NCBI RefSeq assembly: GCF_007565055.1 | Contig: NC_044557.1 | Span: 66,965,095 to 67,029,094 of the forward strand | Length of the DNA: 64,000 nucleotides | From: Rhinopithecus roxellana | Taxonomy: Eukaryota; Chordata; Mammalia; Primates; Cercopithecidae | Direction of reading: 5' to 3' | In this document: positions 1 to 11,903 of the stretch, in pieces | Layout: the number at the start of each line of letters is the position of its first letter | How positions within the stretch are numbered: the stretch's first letter is position 1 | Program-made: the position numbers and the translations under genes | Notes under the pieces: model-generated | What the model saw: the letters and a program-made list of their open reading frames with translations, nothing else | Told to the model about the DNA's origin: nothing | The model's database searches: none

Positions 1-749
1 ATGAACATAGATCCTATTGGTTTTGATTCTCTGGAGAATCCTGACTAATACAAGTGCCTTGTGAGATGGGCAGGGCAGGTTTATCTCCAGAAAGAAACAA
101 ATATGGCAGCTTGGAAGCCTCCGTAAGAGGACAAAAATGAAAATGTAGGACTTCACTCATTCCTTTGCATCATCTGTTTAAACCACATTTTCCTCTGTTT
201 ATGTAACTCTAAATAATGACAGGATTTCCCATGCTCTTTTTTCTGCTTCTTTCCACAACAGCATCTACCCACTCACCCGGGTAAGACCTTGAAATGCCCT
301 TTCTTTTCTCCCCGATCTAAGTTGTTGCCAGACTTCCAAAATAGCTCTTTAATCCGTTCTTTTCCATATTTCCCCACAATTTGGGCCTTCCTCTTTTCTT
401 CCCTGGAGTACACTCGTAGTGCGTGATTACACATTTGTGGGACTGTTCATTATGTTGGTCTCCCACACCAGGCTTGAGATTCCATAACCTCACTATTGCG
501 ACTCCAGCTCTTGTCACACACAGAGGTCTCAAACAGTCTGTTGTTGAATTAACCAGCCTGCCTATCTCTAGTCTGTTACTCTCTCTAATCATACTGCCCA
601 AGAGTGACTTTTAATATGCAAATCTGAACTTTCCACTTCTGTGCCTGAGAGCTCCCTTCAGTCTAGCAGAGGTGGTGAGCTGGAGGCCCTTGACTGCAAC
701 TAAAGGTGTTTTGTTTAGCCCCCTCAGTGGTTTTTGGAATAATTGCCAA
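1..749. other. No gene seen
   Basis: Non-repetitive-looking sequence of ordinary base composition. The frames on both strands are short and resemble nothing I know. It could be ancient repeat too diverged to name. Confidence 0.5.
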
Positions 750-761
750 CTTAAAAAATCT

Positions 762-930
762 GGCCGGGCGCGGTGGCTCACGCCTGTAATCCCAGCTCTC
801 AGGGAGGCAGAGGCGGGAGGATAGCTTGAGCCCAGGAGTTCGAGACCTGCCTGGGTAATACAGCGAGACCCCGTTCTCCACAAAAAGGAAAAAAAAAAAA
901 AGACAAAAAAAAAAAATAAGCGCAACTCCC
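762..930 (+). repeat. FLAM/Alu left monomer
   Basis: A single Alu left arm running from the GGCCGGGCGCGG start into two A-rich tails. The 12-bp duplication cttaaaaaatct flanks it at 750-761 and 931-942, so the insertion is complete as a monomer rather than a broken dimer. Confidence 0.85.
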
Positions 931-942
931 CTTAAAAAATCT

Positions 943-1446
943 GGGTCTGTCTTATAAATATCGGGAATTCCAGCTTTTCTTGACAATTTCGAAGATTTGC
1001 TAACCCTGGGTCTGCACCCCTCCATGGCAACAACTAGCAGAAGCTGGGGGATGGTTATTTCCTTTAGTTGGGAATAGACTCAGTTTGACAGATTTACCTC
1101 GATCCCAGCAGGACCTTCTTCATTGCCTTATTTATCCTTTAGGCCTCGGTCTCCAGGATCATGGAAATCAAGTTTACATGTCTGATGATGGCTGCTAGGG
1201 CCTTCATGATCTCATCCTGCCTACAGTGCCTCCTGGGCTCTAGATCCATGTAGATTATTTACAGGGGACAGTGTTTCTTCTCACCTCTGTGCTTTGGTCC
1301 TGAAAAGTCTAGGATGCCCTTCTGATGAATGGCCACATCTCATCATCCCCCTGGGGACTCCTCTTAAGCCTGCAGGACTTAGCTTGGTTCATATCCTCTG
1401 GGAAGATTTCCTCCTTGGCAGTAGTCATGCCTCCTTTTTCGTTTTT
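943..1446. other. No gene seen
   Basis: Unassigned sequence between two Alu elements, with no recognisable coding or repeat signature. Confidence 0.45.
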
Positions 1447-1742
1447 CTTTTTTTTTTGAGAAGGGGTTTCACTGTGTTGCTCAGGCTGGAGTGCAGTGGC
1501 ACAATCACAGCTTATTGCAGCCTCCAACTCCTGGGCTCAAGCAATCCTCCCACCTCAGCCTCCTGAGTAGCTGGGACCATAGGTGTGCACCATTATACCC
1601 GGCTAATTTTTTAAAAATATTTTTTAGAGACACAGTCTTGCTATGTTGCCTAGTCTGATCTTAAAGTCCTAGCCTCAAGCAATTCACCTCCCTCAGCCTC
1701 ACAAATTGCTAGAATTATAGGCATGAACCACCGTGCCCAGCC
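1447..1742 (-). repeat. Alu (AluJ-like)
   Basis: Poly-T followed by the reverse complement of both Alu arms, ending in the GCCCAGCC start. Many substitutions from the S/Y consensus suggest an old J-type copy. Confidence 0.85.
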
Positions 1743-2013
1743 ATTCCTCTTCCTAATGTACTATTCACTTAGTTTTGGAATGACTTGTAACCGTATGACC
1801 CCCTTCACCAGATTAAAGTACCAATAAAATCACATTCCTTTTGAGTGTTAAATAAATTGTTAACAGCGTCCCTTCACCAATTTGTGGAAACTCTAGTGGC
1901 TCACATGAGAGAAACAGAACTGGAAATTCTCACCAGTTTCCAGTAGGCCCATATTTTCCATTGTGGTTGATTCTGTTACTACTCTACAGTGCTGGTATTA
2001 AAAGTTGGTTTTG

Positions 2014-2318
2014 GGCCGGGCGTGGTGGCTCACGCCTGTAATCCCAGCACTTTGGGGGAGGCTGAGGTGGGCAGATCATGAGGTCAGGAGATCGAGACCA
2101 TCCTGGTTAACACGGTGAAACCCCGTGTCTACTAAATATACCAAAAAAAAAAATTAGCCGGGTGTGGTGGCAGGCGCCTGTTGTCCCAGCTACTCGGGAG
2201 GTTGAGGCAGGAGAATGGCGTGAACCTGGGAGGCGGAGCTTGCAGTGTGCCGAGATTGCACCACTGCACTCCAGCCTGGGCGACAGAGTGAGATTCCGTC
2301 TCAAAAAAAAAAAAAAAA
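2014..2318 (+). repeat. AluY
   Basis: Full-length copy with the Y-type block 'gaggtcaggagatcgagacc'. The duplication aaaagttggttttg occurs at 2000-2013 and 2319-2332. Confidence 0.92.
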
Positions 2319-2332
2319 AAAAGTTGGTTTTG

Positions 2333-2984
2333 TAGTCCGGTATGTGCTTGGCTGCTGCTGAGATGAAAGTCGTGCAAGTTAATATTCCTCACTGGTCAAG
2401 AGGTCCTTGAAGGGAAGGTGATTCCAGTGTTGTCTTGTTAGAAATCTTTACCTCTCTGGCTTTTTAACTTACAATCTTATGATCATTCTTTTCCCCAAAG
2501 CCCACTTTCACATCAGGGCAACTGGGACATGAGTCCCAGGGACTTCCCCTTTGCTTCTAGTGAGTTCCTCTCTGGAGCCTTTTTCTCTTTTCTCACCAGG
2601 AGACCTCAGCTGGGACTGCCCCATTTATCAGAGGAGTTATATAAACCTCAAAAGGGAGAGGGTTCCTGGTCTCCATTCCTCCCCTCCCAGGAAGCTTCTG
2701 GTCCTGTACGCAGAATTATCCACATTCTCCCCAACAGACCAGCTCTGTACACTGGGACAATTGAGAGGGCCAGGTTATCTCACACTACAAATACTCTGTT
2801 CCCTCTTTATCCAGGGCAATGGGTGTCTTCTTCCCTGTACTTATACAATGTAGAGAGGCCATCCTGGTGATTCTTCTCCAAAGATTTCTTCCAAGGTAAC
2901 TACTGTTTTCTATTTGGAAAGTAGGCTCTGGCAACCTGTGAATATGACAGCTTTTCCTAATAATAATTTTCTAAGCTACATCTT
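2333..2984. other. No gene seen
   Basis: Contains an open frame of about 113 codons (2529-2870, plus strand) with no recognisable domain and an overlapping frame of similar length. I regard it as chance. Confidence 0.45.
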
Positions 2985-3365
2985 GTCTTAGATGGGGTTC
3001 CCTGTAAAATGGACTCAGAGATGGAGATTTATATGCAGACAGGTTTTTTTGGCGTGTGTTCTCAGGAACAACACCTGTAAGGGAGTGAGAGAAGCAGAAC
3101 TGGGTAAAGGAAGAGTTGAACTGTGGTGCAATTGCAGCAGAGGCCTCAGCTGACTGGGTAACCTTTCAGTGTTTACTCCAGTTGAGACAAGGAGACTGGC
3201 CTTGGTACTCCCTCAATGGCCAGTCATTGGCCAGTCATTGGATGCAGACTGCCCCGATCCCAGGAAGGGGAATTAACCTCGGGGAAGACAGCTCCCTTCA
3301 GCCAAGGGCAATTCCTGGGGATGGACTCATCTGTGAGTCTTTAATGGGCAAGTGTGCATAGGGAG
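2985..3365 (+). repeat. LTR-like repeat, family X, copy 1
   Basis: Shares a block with two other places in the window (10485-10925 and 13495-14035): a 'ctcagagatggagattt' start, a 'cctgtaagggagtgag' core and a Gln/Ala-rich-looking GCAG stretch. Probably an old solo LTR. The family is not assigned. A short direct duplication 'ggccagtcattg' lies near 3220-3240. Confidence 0.45.
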
Positions 3366-3596
3366 GAAGAGTGTCTCCATCTTGAAGCAATGAAATGGGC
3401 AGTACACCACAGTGTCCACTATAGACCTATGTAGACATAATCTGTTCGTAGCTCTGTCTCCCACTCTGTACTCTAAGCACCTTGCTATGGACTGAATGCT
3501 TGTATCCTCCCAAAATTCATGTGTTGAAGTCCTAATCTCTGGTGTGATGGTATTTGGCGGTGGGGCCTTTGGGAGGTAATTAGGTCGTGAGGGTTG

Positions 3597-4308
3597 TATT
3601 AGCCCGTTTTCACTCTGCTATAAAGAAATACCTGAGACTGGATAATTTATTTTATTTATTTTTAATAAATAAATAAAATAAAATTTTGTTTTCCCTCTAT
3701 TGCCCAGGCTGGAGTGCAGTGGTGCAATCTTGGCTCACTCCAACCTCCGCCTCCCAGGCTCAAGCAATTCTCATGCCTCAGACTTCCGAGTAGTTGAGAT
3801 TACAGGTGTTCAGCACCATGCCTGGCTAGTTTTTTGTACTTTTAGTAGAGATGGGGTTTCACCATGTTGGCCAGGCTGGTCTCAAACTCCTGGCCTCAAG
3901 TTTATTTGCCTGCCTCCACCTCCCAGAGTGCTGGGATTACAGGTGTAAGCCACCGCCCCGGCTGAGACTGGGTAATTTATAAAGGAAAGAGGTTTAATTG
4001 ACTCACAGTTCTGCATGGCTGGGGAGGCATTGGGAAACTTACGATCATGGCAGAAGGAGAAGCAGGCACCTTCTTCACAGGAGAGAGAGCTTACACGTGA
4101 AGCTCCCTTTTATAAGGTAGGAGCCCCTTATAAAACCATCAGATCTCACGAGAACTCACTCACTGTCACGAGAACAGCATGGGGGAAACTGCCCCAATTA
4201 TCCATCACTTCCCTTTCTCGACACGTGGGGATTACAGTTCCCTCCCTTGACGTGGGTATTTCAATTCGAGATGAGATTTGGGTGGGGACACAGTACCAAA
4301 CCATATCA
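3597..4308 (-). mobile_element. THE1 solo LTR, inserted in the older MaLR LTR
   Basis: Reverse complement of a THE1-type LTR. Left edge 'tattagcccgttttcac', then 'actgctataaagaaatacc', with the right edge 'ggggacacag...ccatatca' equal to the LTR start on the minus strand. Interrupted by an Alu at 3653-3962. Confidence 0.85.
3653..3962 (-). repeat. Alu inside THE1 LTR
   Basis: Minus-strand Alu with an AT-rich degraded tail. The LTR segment gagactggataattta before it is repeated after it as gagactgggtaattta, which marks the target duplication. Confidence 0.88.
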
Positions 4309-4479
4309 AGCATGGTATCCCCATGATAGGATCAGACACTGAATTTGCCATGATCTCATCCTGCCAGCACCTGGATCTTAGACTTCCCAGACTCCAGGCC
4401 TGTAAGAAGTAAATGTCTATTGTTTAAAACATCAAATCCATGGTATTTCATTATATCAGCCAGAGCAAACTAAGATACA

Positions 4480-5554
4480 TCTTGAGGGCAGAAGCTAGGA
4501 ATGTCCAAGAGAGTGCCTGGAATAGAGTATCCACTCAGTTGGTAGACAAGAGATGAATGAACAAATGCAGGTATGAAAGAGTAAATATAAGCCCAACAAC
4601 ACTGTCATTATTATCATTTACATTTATGCAGAGCTTTACATATGCAAATTACTCTGCTAAAATATGTTATAAATATTTAAGTGCTCTAAGCAATAATTCT
4701 TAATAAAACCTGCCATCAAAATGAATTAATATTTAGTAGGCACAAACTAGGAGCATGAACCCTGTTATTAGTCAACTCTCCAAGAATGCATCTCCCTTCA
4801 TAGTAGAACTATTTGGAGGTTTCAGAGCTGGCATCCTAATTCATCTCTTAAATTGCTTTTTATGCCCCCTACATTGTTAAATAAATCTCCTTTCCTTATG
4901 CCCAAATCCTGTTTACATGATACAGTGTTTCCAAAGTCTACTGAGCATTTTATTCTGCTACCACACTGTTTGATCTTACCTCTTTTTGCATCTCTTCTGA
5001 TGTTTGTAATTTTCTTGCTGGTAGTCCAGTTTCTCATGGACACTTATAGTTTTGACTATTCAGAACAGCAGCTCCCTTCCAGGAAAGGCTCCATCAAAAC
5101 CCCATGTGACCCTAGTATGTGGGGAGGGTGACATCATAGAACCTATCCCCCAGGACCACAGTGATTGGCCCATGGTTGAACACATGACCCAAGCTGGACC
5201 AATCATGGTTCTTCCCTTCGAAAGGTTTCACTTGGGAAAAAGAGGAAAATAAACTGGGAAAGAAGAGGGCTTTTTTTCCCCTGCTCTATGAAGTTGCTTG
5301 CTTGGCTGGAAGTCCAGAGCTATCAGAGGCCATCCCTTACCCCATGAAGGAGCCCTCCCACAATAGAAGAAGCAGCCCACCCAAGGAGAGAAATAGGGTG
5401 AGAAGTGGGAGGGTCCTGAGAGCTTTCAAATTCCTGATTCCAGGAGCTGAAATCTCAGAGATTCTCTGTTTCCTTACTTCCCAAGGCTTAGCTGTCAGAT
5501 TCACTCTTCATTCTGGAAGCCACCTCAGCCTGCTGCCAAAAATCTCCCTTTTGA
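4480..5554. other. No gene seen; probable ancient repeats
   Basis: AT-rich to about 4750. Around 5150-5220 the phrases 'tgattggcccatggttgaac' and 'acccaagctggaccaatcat' resemble widely dispersed old mammalian repeats that I cannot name. No gene signature. Confidence 0.4.
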
Positions 5555-5695
5555 GCTAGGTGCAATGGTTCATACCTGTAATCCCAGCTACATGGGAGGC
5601 CAAGGTGGGAGGATCTCTTGAACTCAGGAGTTTGAGACCAGCGTGGGCAATATAGTGAGACCTCGATCTCAAAAATTAAAACCAAAAATTCCGTT
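5555..5695 (+). repeat. Alu left monomer (FLAM-like)
   Basis: Diverged left arm ending 'gacctcgatctcaaaaatt'. A roughly duplicated aaaaat(c)tcc flank lies on both sides. Confidence 0.75.
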
Positions 5696-5864
5696 TTAGC
5701 TTAAGTTTAAGCTAATGTTTAAGTTGTGTTTCTGTCATTTCTTATCCAGAGAATCCTCCTGTACACCCCCCTCAACTCTGTAGAATTCACTGGATTTAAG
5801 CAGTAATCTGAATACTAAACATGTAAACTTTAAGTCATTGAAGCAGGCAACTCTTCAGGAGGTG

Positions 5865-6405
5865 ATAAAAGATAGGGTTGAAGATTTTCAGCTCAAGAGC
5901 CTTGGATTCAAATTCTACCTTCATTGCCAACTAGCTAAGTGACCTGCCCTAGCTTCTCATTTGTGCAATTTCCAAAATGCTAAGAAGATCACTGTGCACA
6001 TTTAATGGGATTATATATTATATCTTTTTTTTTTTTTTTTTTTTTTTTGAGACGGAGTTTCACTCTTGTTGCCCAGGCTGGAGTGCAGTGGTGCAATCTC
6101 AGCTCACTGCAACGTCCACCTCCCAGGTTTAAGTAATACTCCTGCCTCAGCCTCCTGAGTAGCTGAGATTACAGGCACGCACCACCATGTCCGGCTAGTT
6201 TTTGTATTTTTAGTAGAGATGGGGTTTCACCATATTGGCCAGGCTGGTCTTGAATTCCTGATCTCATGATCCACCTGCTTTGGCCTCCCAAAGTGCTAGG
6301 ATTACAGGGGTGAGCCACCCCACCTGGCCGGGATTATATCTTTAAAGTCACAGGACAGCACCTGGCACATAGCAAGAACTAATATGTGCCACTACTTTCC
6401 TCTCT
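5865..6405 (+). repeat. MIR, split by Alu
   Basis: The left half has the MIR core: a 'ggattcaaattc' block, then 'aactagctaagtgacc'. The right half resumes with 'acagcacctggcacatagca'. An AluS occupies 6024-6330. Confidence 0.7.
6024..6330 (-). repeat. AluS inside MIR
   Basis: Poly-T of about 22, then both arms, ending CACCTGGCC. The host sequence 'gggattatat' occurs on both sides. Confidence 0.9.
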
Positions 6406-7035
6406 TGTCATTGGTGTCTTCCATGGCACGATCAACCCCATGGGATTCAATGCACATTAATTTATTCCAGAGCCTTGAATTTCTTCATTTTTACTTTTGG
6501 ATTGTTAAATAAATATTTATTTCTGAATTGAATGGCCTTTCCCTTGGACCATACTTTACTTTTTCTTTTGGCAAATGATTCCATCCTGAATGTTGCTCCT
6601 TTCCATCCTGAATGTTGCTCCTTCCCTATTTCTTATTAGTTATTTTTCATAATACTTTATATTCCTAACCCCCAACACCATTTTCTTCCTTCCTTAGGAA
6701 ATGCTTCTTCTTATGCCCATACACTGGACCTTTCCTATGACAAGGAGCAATTTGCTGTATGTTTATTTTCTTTGGAATCATCTCTCCTTCATGGAAGCAG
6801 AGTTATTTATCAACCTGTGATGGAGCTCTTCCTGGTTTGGTTAGGGCATGCTGCAAACTGCTCCTGTAATAATGCTTTTTTTGGCCAGGACACAAACCAC
6901 AGTCAAAAAAGGTCTTCCTGAGTTCTGAAGGTCAAGCAATTAGAATTTTCTCAGGCTTGTAGAAGAGTGGAATTCTGGAAACCAGTCTTCACCTCAGGGG
7001 AACATCTGTTGGAAGTTCTTAGGTAAGTACTGGAC
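6406..7035. other. No gene seen
   Basis: Contains a small tandem duplication near 6580-6620, where 'ccatcctgaatgttgctcct' is repeated directly with 'ttt' between. Otherwise unassigned. Confidence 0.5.
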
Positions 7036-7175
7036 TTAAAATTGGTGAACCATAGGTAAAGTTCTCGCTCTGCTACTTCCTGCCAAGGTAGGTAGCTGCC
7101 AGGCTGGTCACCTTACCTCTCTGAGCCTCAATATCCTCATCTATCACATGGGTGTACAGTAGCATTATTCTGATG
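7036..7175 (+). repeat. MIR fragment
   Basis: MIR-like order: 'gttctcgctctgctacttcc', then 'accttacctctctgagcctc', then 'atcctcatctatcacatggg'. Confidence 0.65.
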
Positions 7176-7309
7176 TTGTGTTGTAAGATCTCAGAAAAAG
7201 ATACCCCAAAATGAAGGCCTCAGAAGCAAAAGTTTTTCTCTGACCTTATCCTGTTCTGTCCTTGGCACCTCATTCTCCCACAAGGCTAGCCACAGGAACT
7301 AGAGTCTTT

Positions 7310-7574
7310 GGCCAGGCACGGTGGCTCATGCATGCACTTTGGGAGGCCAAGGCTGATGGGTCACTTGAGGTCAGGAGCTTGAAATCAGCCTGGCCAACAT
7401 GGTGAAACCCCATCACTACTAAAAATACAAAAATTATCTGGGCATTGTGGCACACACCTGTAATCCCAGCTACTTGGGAGGCTGGGGCACGAGACTCACT
7501 TGAACTAGGGAGGCAGAGGTTGCAGTGAGCCGAGATCGTGCCTCTACACTCTAGCCTGAGCAACAGACTGAGAC
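7310..7574 (+). repeat. AluS inside LTR
   Basis: An Alu missing part of its first box region. The flank gaactagag at 7296 recurs at about 7739 after the tail. Confidence 0.88.
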
Positions 7575-7667
7575 TTGTCCAAAAAAAAAAAAAAGAAGGA
7601 AAGGAAGGAAGGAAGGGAAAGAGAAAAGAAAGAAAGGAAGAAGAGAAAGAAAGAGAGAGAGAGAGAG

Positions 7668-7726
<59 letters not shown>

Positions 7727-7738
7727 AGAAAGAAAGAA
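7575..7738 (+). repeat. (GAAA)n/(GGAA)n purine tract grown from an Alu tail
   Basis: About 160 bases with purines only on the plus strand, mostly GAAA units with GA and GGAA blocks. Open frames here are low-complexity Lys/Glu/Arg runs or Phe/Ser/Leu on the other strand and are not genes. Confidence 0.95.
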
Positions 7739-8569
7739 CGAACTAGAAGCTCTCATCTCCAAGCGAGATCATAGAAACCAGAACCCCTTTTCTCTCAAAG
7801 CCTGCCATAAAACCTAAAAATATTACTCTAACCTTACCTCTCTAGCCCCCACTGGCATTTTTTGTTTAAAAACTGGCCTTAAAGAAGTTACCTGACCTGT
7901 CTTATTTAATTGTAGGTTATTAGATCCTCATTCCAGAGAGGGCTCTGCTCCATATCCAGAAGGAAGGAATGCTGCACAGAGAGGCCAAGAAGAAACTAGA
8001 CAGGCCTGGCTCAGTTTCTCCAGTCTGTGAGCATTAGATCATCCCTTTTTGTCCATCACATTTCTACACAGCTGTCCATCCTTTGAACCTGATCATAAAA
8101 ATGGGCAGCGTCTTCTGTATCTTTGGGTCTTCATTCTGATGGCTCCCATGTCACATACAACTGTGATCAAATACATTTGTATGCCTTTTCTCCTATTAAT
8201 TTTCCTCTTGTCAGTGACTTTTAGTGACCCTTTAGAAGGCAGAGGGCAATTTTTCCCCTGGTCCCTACAGTGTGAAAATTAAACTGAAACAATATGGTAG
8301 TTTGTGAATTATAAAGTACTACAAACATGGGAGTTGCTACTAATGCAAACTTTAATAGGAACCCAGTGACAGATATAAAGCAGGGAATAGTTCTCTTTAG
8401 TTTGGTTCACACAGTGTCATCTGCAGACACACAAGACTAATTCAGGATACTTTGGTGGAGAGCCACACTGAGGATTTTCGTAAGTAAAGCAGACAAATGG
8501 AGCCGGTTATTCATAGCCACAGTCCCTCTTAGTAGTTCCAGAGAAAAGCCTCATCAAAGAATAATTTTA

Positions 8570-8872
8570 GGCCGGGCGCAATGGCTCACACCTGTAATCC
8601 TAGTACTTCAGGAGGCTGAGGTGGGCAGTTTGCGTGAGTTCAGGAGTTCGAGACCATCTTGGGCAACATGGTGAAACCCTGTCTCTACTAAAATACAAAA
8701 AATTAGCTGGGTGTAGTGGCACGTGCCTGTAATCCCAGCTACTCGGGAGGCTGAGGCAGGAGAACTGCTTGAACCCAAGAGGCAGAGGCTGCAGTGAGCT
8801 GAGATCGCGCCATTGCACTCCAGGCTGGGCAACAAGAGCAAAACTCCATCTCAAAAACCACAACAAAAGAAA
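8570..8872 (+). repeat. Alu (AluS)
   Basis: Full-length dimer with a degraded tail 'aaaaaccacaacaaaagaaa'. Confidence 0.9.
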
Positions 8873-9956
8873 TTAATTTTAATTTGTGAATCTCAAAGGT
8901 TTCAGAAGTAGAGTTAAATGACCCACATAGCCTCTCAAATGGGCCTTCCCTTCTTCTGCCTTCACTGCCATCTTTCCTGGATCCCCTGTCCTCACCAAGT
9001 CGGGTCTGCAGGGGTCATCAGGAACTCTCTTGCCCCATCTGGCTCTTATGATACAGAATTTTCTAGTGCTTACTGCCAGCCCTACGACTTTTTCTCCAAG
9101 TTCAGTTACTGCTAGGCTCAGATTTTCCCCACCTGAAAAACAGGGATAGTGAAGTCCATAACACACGTCTAAACAGAACATTTTGGAAACACAGAAAGGT
9201 GACTAATACTGCCTGGGAAGGGGGAAGACTTCACAACGAAGCTAATTTTAGAGCTAAGTCCTAAAAGCGAAGAAGGTGTTGCCAGCAGGTAAAGGGTTGG
9301 AAGGAACCCTGCTCCCTGTCCCCCAGTAGAGGGAACAGCCTGTGCCTTGGACAAAGGCCTCAAAGAGCTTGCTGTGCTCATGAAACAGCAGGTAATGGTC
9401 CTGCTGGAGTGAGGGCTACATGGAGGTTGGGGGAGGGGCCTGGTAGTGCTGAAGCAGGAGGGGTTGTGGGGAAAGGGTCCCCTGGAGTCTGGCCATGTGA
9501 ACCTGTGACCCCAACAACCTCCTACCCACCATTTCTCCCACAGCTGCAAAGAGGCATCACTTTTCTGTCCCAAATAGAAGGTAATTTTATTAGATGCATT
9601 TTTCAGCCAACCCTTTATAAGAGTTAAAAATAACTTCCATTGTGAGCCCCCTGATCAGTCTCCTCTTTTATCTCCTCCTTTTCTTTAAACCTCAACATCT
9701 ATTATGAACCCTCCCCCACCTTCCTCCCTGGGGACAGAGGGCCTCTCATGCAAATAAGACTCTGGTGGCCATCTGTGACAGCCCAGAGTCACCAAGGTCA
9801 GTATTCTGATCAGGGTTTCAATTCTCCAATACTGTGTGTCAGTGGTAATCTGGAACCAGTTACTTCATTTCTCCTGCCTCAGTTTCCACTTTGATTAAAG
9901 GGCTCTTAGGGATAAATTAGATGATGTATGGGCTTCTCTGTTCCTAAATCCTGGTT
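8873..9956. other. No gene seen; MIR trace near its end
   Basis: GC-moderate unique DNA. An antisense frame of 134 codons (9169-9573, minus) has no recognisable domain. A MIR-like stretch 'aaccagttacttcatttctc' lies around 9855. Confidence 0.45.
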
Positions 9957-10247
9957 CTTTTTTTTTGAGACAGAGTCTTACTCTGTCATTCAGGCTGGAG
10001 GCAGTGATGTGATCTCGGTTCACTGCAACCTTGGCCTCCCAGGTTTAAGCAATTCTCCTTCCTCAGCCTCCCGAGTATATGGGATTACAGGCGCACATCA
10101 TCATGCCTGGCTAATTTTTGTATTTTTAGTAGAGATGGGGTTTCACCATCTTGGCCAGGCTGGTTTTGAACTCCAGACCTCAAGTGATCCGCCCACCTTG
10201 GCCTCCCAAAGTGCTGGAAGTACAGGCATGAGCCACCATGCCCAGCC
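9957..10247 (-). repeat. Alu
   Basis: Minus-strand dimer. Its reading frame is continuous with flanking sequence for about 150 codons, a typical Alu artefact. Confidence 0.9.
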
Positions 10248-10249
10248 CA

Positions 10250-11060
10250 AATGCCTGCTTCTTTCATGCCTCAAGACCTTTGCCCTTTCCATTCCTTCTG
10301 TCAGAAATACTCTTCTGGCTTTTCATGTATCTGGCTCCTTCTTGGCTGAAATGTCCCCTCCTTGGGTTGCCTTTCCTGTCTAATGTAGCTTCCTCCATTG
10401 TTCTCTATCATAACACTCCTTTCCTCATAGACGAATTGCAGCTTATCATTATCTATTTGCGGACTTGCTGTCTTACGTTAGGCTTTCTAGGAATGGATCC
10501 TGAGATGAGGATACATGGGCAAGTGATTTATTAAGGAGTGGCAGCCAGTAAGGGAGTGGGGGAGCAGGACAGGGGTGGGGAAGGAGGAAAGTATGGGTGG
10601 ATTTGAGGCAGAGTCTCAGCTTCAACCTGATCCCACAGGGGAGCTCTGCAGTATGAATTCTGCCTTGGAGTTTATCCCAACTTGACACAAATAAACTGTG
10701 TTCTTATTCCTGTAGCAGTCAGTCATTGGCTAAGGGCCACTGGGGTAGGGTTTAGAGTGGGATAGACTCCCATGCACTTCGGTCTTCCTCCAGCTTCCCA
10801 AGAACAGGTCTCTGCAAAGTCGCAGGTGCAGACATCACAAAAACACACACAGGAGCTGCGGGAGAGGCACAGAGAAACAGTGTAGGATCCGGCCAACAGG
10901 ACCAGGAACACTGGCTTATTGATTACATCCCACAATAGAAAGTAAGCTCCCCAGGGCAGATACCTTATCTTCCTGTTTACTAATATATCCCTAATGCCAT
11001 TTGCATAGTACCTGCCCCATAGCTGGCAATCAATTTCTCAAATGAATGAAGGAAGCTCTT
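10250..11060 (+). repeat. L2 3' end, split
   Basis: The left part 'caagacctttgccctttcca ... ttggctgaaatgtcccctcc' and the right part 'aagtaagctccccagggcag ... catttgcatagtacctgccc' together follow the L2 3'-end order. They are separated by the family X repeat at 10485-10925. Confidence 0.7.
10485..10925 (+). repeat. LTR-like repeat, family X, copy 2
   Basis: Contains 'caagtgatttattaagg', 'cagtaagggagtggggg' and 'agtcattggctaagggc', matching copy 1 at 2985-3365 in order and strand. Lies within L2 and so is younger than it. Confidence 0.5.
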
Positions 11061-11695
11061 AGTGCAGTGTGTGGCACATAGGAAGTGTTCAGTTCATGTT
11101 GTCGGAAACATGAGTCTGTATATTTTTTTCACCCTTCTCATCGGCTTCCAACCATAACTTAGGGATGCTCAGGCACATGGCCTCAGAAACATGGGCTCTT
11201 GAGAAAGAGAAAAAGGCAACTCTGGAAAGAGAGAGCCTGGCCCTACAGAAGACATCTGAGCTATTAATCAACAGAAATCTCACATATAGTTGAAGGCAAG
11301 TCATAGCAGTGGGGTGGGAGATGGATAAGTCAATCCTACAGTTAAAAGAGGGGATGTCTAACCACTAGACAATTGTCCAACTCAGGAAGTAACAGCTTCA
11401 GTGTCCTAGACAACATAGGATTTGACCTCATGTGGGAGAAGGCAGGATCTTAGGGCCTCAGAAGAAAGGGCTGGGATTCAGGACAAAGATTTGGTCCTGG
11501 CAGGGCTGAGGAGCACTGAACAAAGATAACATGGCAAAAGCCTAGGCCGATGGAGTGGCTAGCCTATAGTGAGAATTAGGCACTAAAGAAAAACTCTTTT
11601 GCCCTTCTCATACAACACTTCTGATATCAAATGTGTGGAGTTTTTCCATACCAAGCAATTCTCCAGTTCACTGCTGTCACCAACTGGGTGTCCAA
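11061..11695. other. No gene seen
   Basis: Unassigned sequence leading into the pentamer tract. No repeat family or coding signal was recognised. Confidence 0.45.
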
Positions 11696-11786
11696 CCATT
11701 CCATTCCATTCCACTCCACTCCACTCCACTCCAATCCACTCCACTCCACTCCACTCCACTCCATTTCATTCCATTCCATTCAATTC
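11696..11786 (+). repeat. GGAAT/GGAGT-type pentamer tract
   Basis: About 18 pentamers, CCATT and CCACT alternating in blocks with single CCAAT and CATTT variants. The unit is the (ATTCC)n motif of satellite II/III, here in a short interstitial copy. Confidence 0.95.
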
Positions 11787-11903
11787 TGACGCTATCTACC
11801 TGGAGTTAGTGTCAGATCCCAGAAGGTAAAGGGCTCAATCCCACAAGACTGCCCTACTTCAGATGCCCAAATCAAAAGTCTGGGCCAACTGTATTTACGT
11901 CTT

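Larger units (their letters stand above)
3483..4479 (+). mobile_element. MaLR LTR (MLT1A/MSTD-like), split
   Basis: Begins TGCTATGGACTGAATG and resumes after an insertion with 'gtggtatccc...ggatcttagacttcccag', ending in the typical 'cagagcaaactaagataca'. The central part is displaced by the THE1 LTR at 3597-4308. The element is a solo LTR with no internal region. Confidence 0.75.
7176..8270 (+). mobile_element. Old ERV LTR, family unassigned
   Basis: Phrases typical of an ERV LTR flank the nested Alu: 'ccccaaaatgaaggcctcag' before it, and 'cctcattccagagagggctc', 'ttagatcatccctttttgtc' and 'tctttgggtcttcattctga' after it. The last part matches LTR U5 style, with 'ctcctattaattttcctctt' then 'tagtgaccctttagaaggca'. 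It looks like a solo LTR of about 660 bp without the insertion. Edges are approximate. Confidence 0.55.

Noticed and set aside
7538..7817. Lys/Arg/Glu-rich and Phe/Ser/Leu-rich frames
   Set aside because: Direct translations of the (GAAA)n tract grown from an Alu tail. No coding meaning.
9169..9573. 134-codon minus-strand frame outside Alu
   Set aside because: No domain, no matching frame context and no splice or promoter signal. Length is within chance for a GC-moderate stretch.
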